A stretch of DNA of 5,364 bases from contig JAJAYX010000418.1 in the NCBI GenBank assembly GCA_026785985.1, positions 1 through 5,364 of the forward strand, given 5' to 3'. Shown one piece after another: positions 1-5,364 of the stretch. Origin of the DNA: Rudanella sp. (GTDB taxonomy: Bacteria; Bacteroidota; Bacteroidia; Cytophagales; Spirosomataceae). How positions within the stretch are numbered: position 1 is the stretch's first letter; each line of letters starts with the position of its first letter. The notes beneath the pieces were generated by a model, which worked only from the letters and a program-made list of their open reading frames with translations, was not told where the DNA came from and made no database searches. A program made the translations under genes and the position numbers.

Positions 1-1
1 C

Positions 2-76
2 CTGAAACCCGCGAATACATCTCTGAAACTCGATTTTCGCCCCCATCAACTCAACACGTATCGACTTCGGTTCTAA
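2..76 (+). CDS. 3' end of an upstream gene, possibly a glycosidase C-terminus (partial)
   Basis: The frame starting at base 2 is open from the window edge to a TAA at 74-76, giving 24 residues that end in DFRPHQLNTYRLRF. Alternating hydrophobic residues followed by a pattern like 'L.PHQLNTYRL' resemble the final beta-strands of large glycosidases, for example GH38 alpha-mannosidases and similar enzymes whose last strand reads roughly 'l.PfeiKTlrl'. The stop lies 24 bases before the ATG of the ROK kinase, a spacing that fits one operon. What is seen is an open frame with plausible protein character. The glycosidase assignment is inference from a very short stretch, and another beta-rich C-terminal domain is possible. 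The frame starting at base 1 is also open here, but it only joins the kinase downstream of the frameshift. Confidence 0.5.
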   Translation: MKPANTSLKLDFRPHQLNTYRLRF

Positions 77-100
77 ACGGGTCAACGCTATTTGCTACGC

Positions 101-1017
101 ATGAAATCACTCGCCATCGGTATCGACATCGGGGGAACACGCACCAAAATCGGGCTGGTAACCTGACCACCGGGCAGGTGGAGGCCATGCGCGTTGCCCC
201 CACCGAGACGGAGGACGGGGGGCGGTTTCTGGATGAGATTGGCAACGCCATTCGTCAACTGAAGGGCATTGCCGCCGATGAAGGCGTTACCATCAACGGC
301 GTGGGCATTGGCGTTCCGGGGTTTGTCTTTGCCAGTGGCATGGTGGATTCGACTTACGGATTTCTGGAATTTATGGAGGATTATCCACTGGCCGACTTTA
401 TTCAGCAACAGCACGGACTGCCCTGTCTGCTCGACAATGATGCGCGGGTAGTGGCCCTCGGCGAAGCCCTCTACGGGCAGGGGAGGGGCCATAATCGGGT
501 ACTGGTACTGACGCTGGGTACGGGCCTGGGCGTTGGCTTCGTGGTCGATGAGAAGCTGGACGGACGGTTGCCTTACGGTCATATGGGCGGGCACCTTACC
601 ATCACCACCAACGACACGGTTTGCTACTGCGGCAAAACGGGCTGTCTCGAATCACTGGTATCGTCGGGGGGCGTGCTGCGTATCGCCGACCGCTTAGGCT
701 GGCCATCCCGCTACCCGGAGCTGCCGCGCACCGCCGAAGCGATTTTCACCCAAAAACAAACCGGCAACCCGGACGCCGGAGCGGTTGTAGCCGAATACAT
801 GCAGTACCTTAAAACCGGCATCGACAACTACGTCAACCTCTACGCACCCGACCTCATTGTGCTGGGCGGAGGGATAGCCAAAGGCTTACGACATGATCTG
901 GATAAACTGTACAATGCCAATTTATTACACGCCTACAAAACCTACAAAACCACCCTTGTTCTCTCCGAACTGGAAGAGCAGGCGGGTATTCTGGGCAGTG
1001 CGGCCCTCTTTAGATAG
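101..1017 (+). CDS. ROK-family sugar kinase, reading frame interrupted near its N-terminus
   Basis: This is a ROK-family (repressor/ORF/kinase) protein, which normally transfers phosphate from ATP to the 6-hydroxyl of a cytoplasmic hexose or amino sugar. The ATG at 101 opens MKSLAIGIDIGGTRTKIGLV, a textbook phosphate-binding strand with the DxGGT motif, but the frame meets TGA at 164-166. The rest of the protein continues in the next frame through 1017. Restoring one base gives about 305 residues, the usual family length. In that numbering the motifs are the catalytic Asp in DNDA (about 114), GTGLG (about 140-144), a zinc-site CxCGxxGC (about 175-182) and GGGI (about 256-259). The metal-ligand His of the GGH motif (about 165) is present, but the preceding conserved Glu is Met. 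No helix-turn-helix domain is present, so this is a kinase type rather than a repressor type. A protein starting at the GTG at 178 would lack the ATP phosphate loop and is unlikely to be active. Only 6 bases separate it from the transporter, so the two are probably cotranscribed. Confidence 0.85.
155..170 (+). other. Frameshift site in the ROK kinase (apparent one-base deletion)
   Basis: The bases read CTGGTAACCTGACCACC. Inserting one A to give GTA AAC CTG ACC ACC restores a continuous ROK reading frame (…IGLV-NLTTGQVEAM…), in which a Gly-Gln turn after the first beta-hairpin is as expected for the family. As written, frame 2 reads GTA ACC TGA and stops. The site is a short A run (AA in place of a likely AAA), which fits either a true deletion or a sequencing error. 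No heptameric slippery sequence such as A AAA AAG is present here, so programmed frameshifting is not supported. Confidence 0.75.
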
Positions 1018-1023
1018 ACGACT

Positions 1024-1953
1024 ATGAAAAACAAACCCGAAGCCTGGATGCTGTACTCGGTAGCCGCTGCCTTTTTCTGGGGTTGCTGGGGCGTGGTGGC
1101 CAAGCTGATTTCTGCCGACGTGTCGCCGTTTACCAATCACCTGCTGTTCAGCGTGGGGATGTTGTTGACGCTGCCGCTGGTGCTTAAAAAAGTCCGCAGA
1201 ACCACCCCCAACCGCAAAGGCATCCGCTGGGGCCTGGTCGCCGGTGTGCTGGCCGTCATTGGCAATGTAGCAGTCTATCAGGCGTTCACGGCGGGCGGGC
1301 TGGCGGCCATTGTCATTCCGGTAACGAACCTGTACCCGCTCGTGACCATCGCGATAGCCTTGCTGGTTTTCAGGGAAAAACTGAACTGGATAAACGGAAT
1401 CGGCATTTTGCTGGCCATTCCGGCGGTGGTGATGCTGTCGGGCGAGTCGCTGTTGTTCGATAATCCGGAGGCTTTCTTTCGGGGTTTTGGTGCGGGGGGT
1501 ACTCAGTCGTGGCTACTGTATTCGTTCGTCGCCCTGTTTTTCTGGGGCGTGTTCAGTGCCGCCCAGAAAGAGACCACCAATCATATTTCGGCAGAATGGG
1601 CATATATCAGTTTCATTGGTTCGTCGGTCGGCATTGCGCTGGTGTTTGTGGCGTTCGGCTGGGCTGAGGTGGCTATGTCGTTCCAAACGTTGATGCTGGG
1701 GGCGCTGGCGGGTATGCTCAATGGTCTGGGTGTGCTGGCCAGTTTTGCCGCGTACAGTGCCGAAGGGAAAGCGGCCAAAGTGACGACCATTGCCGGGGCG
1801 TTGCAACCCGTTTTTACGATTGTGCTGGCCATTCTTTTTCTGAACGAGAGCCTGTCGGGCCTCGAATCGCTGGGTATTGTCCTGGCCGTTATCGGCGCGT
1901 TGACCTTGTCGTATGAAAAAGAAACTGTCCTTGCCGAATCACAACCTGTGTAG
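1024..1953 (+). CDS. EamA/DMT-superfamily transporter, probable sugar permease
   Basis: This 309-residue inner-membrane protein has ten predicted hydrophobic helices and two homologous five-helix EamA halves, the usual size and design of the drug/metabolite transporter superfamily. The duplication is visible by eye: WMLYSVAAAFFWGCWGVVAK (residues 8-27) matches WLLYSFVALFFWGVFSAAQK (163-182), and NLYPLVTIAIALLVFREKL (102-120) matches ALQPVFTIVLAILFLNESL (259-277). The Pro in the penultimate helix of each half and the acidic residue after it (FREKL, LNESL) are family hallmarks. It starts 6 bases after the kinase stop, so it is probably translated from the same message. Placement between a sugar kinase and a sugar-phosphate isomerase suggests it imports the unphosphorylated sugar that the kinase uses, as the RhaT and GRP branches of the superfamily do for rhamnose or glucose. 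The substrate is not visible from sequence, and export of a metabolite remains possible. Confidence 0.88.
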   Translation: MKNKPEAWMLYSVAAAFFWGCWGVVAKLISADVSPFTNHLLFSVGMLLTLPLVLKKVRRTTPNRKGIRWGLVAGVLAVIGNVAVYQAFTAGGLAAIVIPVTNLYPLVTIAIALLVFREKLNWINGIGILLAIPAVVMLSGESLLFDNPEAFFRGFGAGGTQSWLLYSFVALFFWGVFSAAQKETTNHISAEWAYISFIGSSVGIALVFVAFGWAEVAMSFQTLMLGALAGMLNGLGVLASFAAYSAEGKAAKVTTIAGALQPVFTIVLAILFLNESLSGLESLGIVLAVIGALTLSYEKETVLAESQPV

Positions 1954-1967
1954 AAACCGGTCTCTAC
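1950..1967. repeat. 18-bp near-perfect palindrome between the transporter and SIS genes
   Basis: The bases GTAGAAACCGGTCTCTAC read the same on both strands apart from one mismatched pair (A1955 with C1962). The palindrome spans the transporter stop codon and most of the short gap before the SIS gene. It could bind a dimeric regulator, or fold as a weak hairpin with a 5-bp stem (GTAGA/TCTAC). No U-tract follows, so it is not a standard terminator. It may also be chance. Confidence 0.35.
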
Positions 1968-1980
1968 AAAAAATAACAAC

Positions 1981-2904
1981 ATGGACCCTGTTTTATCCGA
2001 AATTTTAGAGATTCCCGTCCGGGCGGCTGAGGTACTCACCCACCCCGTCGAACCGCTGCCACTGCATGTGCCATACCTCGGCATGGGGTCGTCGTATTTC
2101 GCGCCGTTGGCTTTCAAGTACATGGGCCTGCCCATCCTGCCCGAACTGGCTTCGGAGTACGTGTATTACCTGGCCAACGGCAAAAAAAAACCGCTGGCGG
2201 TGCTGTTGTCGCAGTCGGGGCGGAGCAGTGAGGTGCTGTGGTGCCGGGATTTGTTTGAGCAGTACGTGGCCGTGTCCAACGATCCCGACAGCGACCTTTG
2301 CACGGCTTCCAACGTAGCGCAGGTACTAAACATACGGGCCGGAGTAGAACACTATTCCTCGTCGAAAACCTACGTCAATACCCTGCTGGCCCTGTTTAAA
2401 GGGTTTGGCTTCTCGCCGACGGCAACGGTGGCGCGGCTTGCCGGTAATTTTGAGCAATACCAGCAGCAGGGCAAAGAACTGGCCGCTCAGGTGCTGGCCC
2501 TGCGGAAGCAGTACCCCATTCACGGCATGTACATAACGGGCAGTGGCCCCAACATCGGTTCTGCCTACGAAGCGGCCCTGATTCTGAGCGAAAGCACGAA
2601 GCTGAATTTTCACGGGTTGCCAATGGCCCAATATGACCACGGGCCAAAAGAAACGGCCCAAAACAGCATTGTCATTCAGATACTGGCCAAAGGGGCCGCT
2701 TACGACCGCAGCCGTCGCCTGTCCGACACCGTTGCCCGGTCGGGTGCGCACGTGTTCGCGGTTGAAGCACCATCGGACGTTGAGGAGCATTTTTCGGTGC
2801 TGTACACCATTATTCCGTTCAATTTTATGGCTTATTACCTCGCTCAGGCACTGAATATCGGCGAGACGTTTGTAGTAGGCGGGAAAGTTACCGAAGCCGG
2901 GTGA
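1981..2904 (+). CDS. Double-SIS-domain sugar-phosphate isomerase/deglycase-like protein
   Basis: This 307-residue cytoplasmic protein has two SIS (sugar isomerase) domains, about residues 30-140 and 180-290, laid out like the isomerase half of glucosamine-6-phosphate synthase (GlmS). The first domain shows GMGSSYFA (34-41) and the phosphate-binding LSQSGRSSEV (76-85), with VSND after the next strand. The second shows GSGPNIGSAYEAALILSE and QYDHGPKE. Glu204 and His220 keep exactly the 16-residue spacing of GlmS Glu488 and His504. The C-terminal GGKVTE places Lys302 where GlmS has Lys603. The N-terminal glutaminase domain is absent, so ammonia from glutamine is not used. Relatives of this architecture include AgaS-type deaminase/isomerases and FrlB-type fructosamine-6-phosphate deglycases. 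The reaction is therefore probably isomerisation, deamination or deglycation of a hexose or hexosamine 6-phosphate made by the upstream kinase. The ATG at 1981 follows an A-rich leader (AAAAAATAACAAC), typical of this phylum. Confidence 0.85.
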   Translation: MDPVLSEILEIPVRAAEVLTHPVEPLPLHVPYLGMGSSYFAPLAFKYMGLPILPELASEYVYYLANGKKKPLAVLLSQSGRSSEVLWCRDLFEQYVAVSNDPDSDLCTASNVAQVLNIRAGVEHYSSSKTYVNTLLALFKGFGFSPTATVARLAGNFEQYQQQGKELAAQVLALRKQYPIHGMYITGSGPNIGSAYEAALILSESTKLNFHGLPMAQYDHGPKETAQNSIVIQILAKGAAYDRSRRLSDTVARSGAHVFAVEAPSDVEEHFSVLYTIIPFNFMAYYLAQALNIGETFVVGGKVTEAG

Positions 2905-2923
2905 ACCGGGTTTGTTCTTTTTT
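2897..2923 (+). terminator. Weak terminator-like stem and T-rich tract after the SIS gene
   Basis: A short GC stem (CCGG at 2897-2900 pairing with CCGG at 2906-2909 across a five-base loop) is followed at once by TTTGTTCTTTTTT (2911-2923), 11 T in 13 bases. The tract stands out in otherwise GC-rich DNA. A four-base stem is too short for a confident intrinsic terminator, so this may only attenuate readthrough into the glycosidase gene, or do nothing. Confidence 0.2.
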
Positions 2924-2959
2924 CAGGTTAGCCCCGCTTGTTTTATACCCATTTTCTCT

Positions 2960-4441
2960 ATGTCGATGATCGTACGTTTCTGGTACCCACATATCTCGTT
3001 AGCTGCCTGGCTACCCCTGTCCGGGTACCGGTTGTTGAGTGGCTGGCTGATGCTGATAATTGCCGGGCAGTTCTGTTTGGCCCAGCCTACGGGTCAGCGC
3101 ATTGCCGAAGAAGCCGCAGCCGCCAGCGCCGGGCGCGATTCGCTGGTGCGGGAGCGCAGCCGTATCGAGGCCGAATACCTCATCCGTGCGAACCAGAATA
3201 TCGAGAAATACCGCAAAGGCGATGCGCAGATTCGGATTGTCGATGCCAGCGGAAAACCCGTGCGGAATCTTTCGGTGACCATCACCCAGGTGTCGCAGGA
3301 TTTTCTGTTTGGCAATCTGGTTTTTGAACTGGGCGGGTTTGCGCCGAAAGAACCCTATAAAACGGACCTGTTCAAAGAGCGTTTCAAAGCCCTCTTCAAC
3401 TTCGCCGTGCTGCCTTTTTACTGGGCCAATTACGAACGCAAACCGGGAATGCCGGACTGGAAACGCAATCAGGAAGCCCTCGACTGGTGCCGCGCCAATG
3501 GTATTACGGCCAAAGGGCATACGCTGGGCTGGACCTCACCGGCCGGTACACCGGGCTGGTTGCTGAAACTGCCGCCCGCAACCGCCGAAGCCGTTTATAA
3601 AGCCCGCATTATCAACAACGTAGCGGGCTACAAAGGGCAGATCGATATGTGGGATGTGGTAAACGAGCCGGTAAATACGGTATCCTGGGAAATGGCCCTG
3701 CCCGATACCGCCAATACCAACGACTTCCGGTACAACGTCAATAACGTATCTGTCGATCAGATTGCGCCCTGGGTAGAGCGGTCGTTCCGGTGGGCCTACG
3801 AGGGCAATCCTGCCGGTAATTACATCCTGAATGAGTATTACACCCTGGCCATTCCGAAAGTAAGGGAGCGGTTTTATCAGTTGCTGAAGCTCCTCAGAAG
3901 CCGGAATACGCCCATCAGCGGCATCGGTATTCAGGGCCACGAACCCCGCGAAATGTGGTTCTCGCCCATTGAGGTTTACAAGACATTTGACCTGTACGCC
4001 GAATTTGGGTTGCCAATTCACATCACCGAACTGATTCCGCAGTCGTCGGGCAAGGCCATTACGGGCTGGCGAAGCGGCACCTGGACCGAAGCCGCGCAGG
4101 CTGAGTTTGCCCATCAGTTTTATACGCTGGCATTTGGGCATCCGGCCGTGCAGACGATCAACTGGTGGGGCCTGTCCGACAAAAGCATATGGCTCAAAGG
4201 CGGGGGACTGCTCGACGAGAACTACAACCCCAAACCGGTCTATACTACCCTGATGAAACTGATAAAAGAGGACTGGATGACCAAAAATGTTCGGTTGCAG
4301 ACGGGAAAAAAGGGTACTGTGGCTTTCCGGGGCTTCTATGGCCAATATGAGCTTGTTATTACCCGACCCGATGGCACGCAGCAAACGAAGACCGCCCACC
4401 TGCGCGAAAAAGCCGATAATGAGTGGATATTTACGCTCTGA
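2960..4441 (+). CDS. Secreted divergent GH10-family glycoside hydrolase (annotated type: endo-1,4-beta-xylanase)
   Basis: This protein of about 493 residues (from the ATG at 2960) belongs to glycoside hydrolase family 10, retaining beta-glycanases best known for cutting xylan. The acid/base Glu lies in WDVVNEP (codon 3665-3667) and the nucleophile Glu in HITELIP (codon 4028-4030). Other family marks are GHTLGW, GIGIQGH, INWWGLSDKSIW and GLLDENYNPKPVY. The order is signal sequence (hydrophobic LLSGWLMLIIAGQFCLA, probable cleavage before QPTG), a charged helix, a small beta-domain (DAQIRIVDASGKPVRNLSV…FLFG), the TIM barrel, then a short beta tail containing FRGFYGQYEL. This N- and C-terminal dressing is shared with plant-like GH10 proteins. 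A TTG at 2912 would extend the frame by 16 residues but is a poor start; the ATG at 2966 is an alternative to 2960. Several residues that line the xylose -1/-2 subsites in classic xylanases are replaced, so activity on xylan is uncertain. It probably acts in the periplasm or outside the cell to release the sugar used by the neighbouring genes. Confidence 0.85.
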   Translation: MSMIVRFWYPHISLAAWLPLSGYRLLSGWLMLIIAGQFCLAQPTGQRIAEEAAAASAGRDSLVRERSRIEAEYLIRANQNIEKYRKGDAQIRIVDASGKPVRNLSVTITQVSQDFLFGNLVFELGGFAPKEPYKTDLFKERFKALFNFAVLPFYWANYERKPGMPDWKRNQEALDWCRANGITAKGHTLGWTSPAGTPGWLLKLPPATAEAVYKARIINNVAGYKGQIDMWDVVNEPVNTVSWEMALPDTANTNDFRYNVNNVSVDQIAPWVERSFRWAYEGNPAGNYILNEYYTLAIPKVRERFYQLLKLLRSRNTPISGIGIQGHEPREMWFSPIEVYKTFDLYAEFGLPIHITELIPQSSGKAITGWRSGTWTEAAQAEFAHQFYTLAFGHPAVQTINWWGLSDKSIWLKGGGLLDENYNPKPVYTTLMKLIKEDWMTKNVRLQTGKKGTVAFRGFYGQYELVITRPDGTQQTKTAHLREKADNEWIFTL

Positions 4442-4467
4442 CGAACAGGGAAAAACAACAGGGTTCT

Positions 4468-4506
4468 ATGAAACCGGATAGGTTGACCCGCCGACCATAC
4501 TCATGA
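4468..4506 (+). other. 12-codon mini-ORF overlapping the next start codon (ATGA)
   Basis: In the 61-base gap after the glycosidase, an ATG at 4468 opens MKPDRLTRRPYS and ends at the TGA at 4504-4506, so its stop overlaps the ATG of the TIM-barrel gene by four bases (ATGA). Its first bases, ATGAAACCGGATAGGTT, match the start of the TIM-barrel gene, ATGAAACCGATTAAGTT, at 14 of 17 positions. This could be a translated leader coupling translation to the next gene, a partial duplication of the gene start, or chance. No conserved peptide is recognised. Confidence 0.25.
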
Positions 4507-5312
4507 AACCGATTAAGTTTTACGCGCCCGAATGGGGTAACACCCTGCCTTTTGCTCAATTCTGCCAAAACGTGAACGATGCGGGCTATGATGGAGTCGA
4601 AATGGCCCTGCCGCCCGACCCGGACGAGTATCAACCGATTCTCGATACCCTGCATGACCATGACCTCGAACTGATTGGTCAGTACTATCAATCGTTTGAG
4701 CGCGACTTAAACGAACACGCCCGTAACTACGAAACGTACCTCCGGCATCTGGCCAATGCCCGGCCTGTTCTGATTAACTGCCAGACGGGGAAAGACTACT
4801 TTACGTTCGACCAAAACCGGCACTTGTTCGAACTTGCCGCCCGAATTTCGGCGGAAACGGGTATTGAAATCATTCACGAAACGCACCGGAACAAGGCTCT
4901 TTTTGCAGCCCATATCGCGCAGCAATACCTGACTGCGCTTCCTGACCTGCGTATTTGCCTCGACATTTCGCACTGGTGTACGGTGCATGAATCCCTGCTC
5001 GACGACCAGCCGGAAGCCGTGCAACTGGCCCTCAGTCGGGCCGACCATATTCATAGCCGGGTGGGGTATCCCGAAGGCCCGCAGGTAAACGACCCCCGCG
5101 CCCCGGAATGGGAAACAACGCTCAATACCCATCTGGCCTGGTGGGATACGGTAGTCGAAACGCACCGGGCAGCGGGTACCCAACTGACCATCAACACCGA
5201 GTTTGGCCCGGCCCCGTACATGCCGCTACAGCCCTATACGCAGGAGCCGCTGGCGAGTCAGTGGGATGTCAACGTGTTTATGATGAACTTGCTGAAAGAG
5301 CGGTATGGCTAA
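4503..5312 (+). CDS. Xylose-isomerase-like TIM-barrel protein (sugar phosphate isomerase/epimerase family)
   Basis: This 269-residue cytoplasmic protein belongs to the AP-endonuclease-2/xylose-isomerase-like TIM-barrel superfamily, which includes sugar isomerases, epimerases and inosose dehydratases that use a divalent metal. The first strand (KFYAPEWG), AGYDGVEMALP (27-37) and the four expected metal-site residues are present: Glu126 in IIHETH, Asp154 in CLDISHW, His184 in DHIHSRVG and Glu233 in NTEFGP. The DISH and HxR pairs are those seen in IolE/Hyi-like members. There is no signal sequence, so it acts inside the cell. The length is typical for single-domain members. It follows the secreted glycosidase by 61 bases, and the next gene starts within its last codons. 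The context suggests isomerisation or epimerisation of a sugar released by the cluster, but this family is too broad in substrate to name the reaction. Confidence 0.82.
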   Translation: MKPIKFYAPEWGNTLPFAQFCQNVNDAGYDGVEMALPPDPDEYQPILDTLHDHDLELIGQYYQSFERDLNEHARNYETYLRHLANARPVLINCQTGKDYFTFDQNRHLFELAARISAETGIEIIHETHRNKALFAAHIAQQYLTALPDLRICLDISHWCTVHESLLDDQPEAVQLALSRADHIHSRVGYPEGPQVNDPRAPEWETTLNTHLAWWDTVVETHRAAGTQLTINTEFGPAPYMPLQPYTQEPLASQWDVNVFMMNLLKERYG

Positions 5313-5364
5313 GCGAGTTGACATCATTACCCGGCCCGCTGCCTCCGCGCTTCCGGTACTCGAC
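5305..5364 (+). CDS. 5' end of the next gene, unknown product (partial)
   Basis: An ATG at 5305 lies inside the last codons of the TIM-barrel gene in another frame (overlap ATGGCTAA, 8 bases) and stays open to the window end, giving MAKRVDIITRPAASALPVLD. Short overlaps of this kind are common between genes translated from one message. No other frame offers a better start here. Twenty residues without a recognisable motif do not allow a function to be proposed, and a chance open frame of this length cannot be excluded. Confidence 0.45.
   Translation, partial: MAKRVDIITRPAASALPVLD

Noticed and set aside
85..100. Possible Bacteroidota -7 promoter element (CTATTTG) before the kinase
   Set aside because: It does not match TAnnTTTG with correct spacing and lies only a few bases from the ATG, so it would leave almost no leader.
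155..170. Programmed ribosomal frameshifting in the ROK gene
   Set aside because: No slippery heptamer, downstream stem-loop or internal Shine-Dalgarno-like signal is visible. A simple missing base explains the break better.
88..594. 168-codon open frame on the - strand opposite the ROK kinase
   Set aside because: The + strand here encodes clear ROK motifs in two joined frames. The antisense translation shows no family features.
1581..2135. 184-codon open frame on the - strand spanning the transporter/SIS junction
   Set aside because: It overlaps two well-supported genes and has low-complexity, Ser/Ala/Thr-rich content with no motif, as expected of a shadow frame.
2912..2959. TTG start at 2912 giving 16 extra residues on the GH10 protein
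   Set aside because: The extension MFFFQVSPACFIPIFS lies in a T-rich intergenic tract and would put a second hydrophobic stretch before the signal sequence. ATG 2960 or 2966 is more plausible.
2938..3327. 129-codon + strand frame overlapping the start of the GH10 gene
   Set aside because: Its translation becomes Arg/Ser/Cys-rich as soon as the GH10 coding region begins, the usual sign of an out-of-frame reading.
3536..4399. Long 287-codon open frame on the - strand opposite the GH10 gene
   Set aside because: It lies wholly inside a gene with both catalytic motifs intact. Its translation has no recognisable domain, and long antisense frames are common opposite GC-rich coding DNA.

Overview
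The window reads as one strand of a carbohydrate-use gene cluster from a member of the Bacteroidota, most likely a Cytophagales genus of the Spirosoma type. This placement is inferred from three things: starts lack Shine-Dalgarno sequences and some have A-rich leaders (clearest before the SIS gene), the DNA is fairly GC-rich by eye, and the protein set is typical of such genomes. No 16S or other taxonomic marker is present.

Layout, all on the + strand. Bases 2-76 are the last codons of an upstream gene whose tail resembles the C-terminal beta-domain of glycosidases. Bases 101-1017 encode a ROK-family sugar kinase whose reading frame is broken by an apparent one-base deletion near base 160. 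Six bases later comes a ten-helix EamA/DMT transporter (1024-1953), then a two-domain SIS sugar-phosphate isomerase/deglycase-like protein (1981-2904). After a 55-base gap with a T-rich tract comes a secreted, divergent GH10-family glycoside hydrolase (2960-4441). A 61-base gap holding a 12-codon mini-ORF leads to a metal-dependent xylose-isomerase-like TIM-barrel protein (4503-5312). A further gene starts at 5305, overlaps its predecessor by 8 bases and runs off the window.

Read together, the genes suggest a route in which a glycosidase outside the cytoplasm releases a sugar, the DMT carrier imports it, the ROK kinase phosphorylates it, and the SIS protein isomerises or deaminates/deglycates the phosphosugar. 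The TIM-barrel enzyme would act on a related keto or aldo sugar. The substrate cannot be read from the sequence. Three enzymes depart from textbook family members in informative ways: the kinase has Met where the sugar-binding Glu of the ExGH motif normally lies, the GH10 protein lacks several residues that normally bind xylose at the -1/-2 subsites, and the SIS protein keeps the GlmS isomerase catalytic residues but has no glutaminase domain. There is no SusC/SusD pair, regulator, RNA gene, mobile element or CRISPR array in the window.
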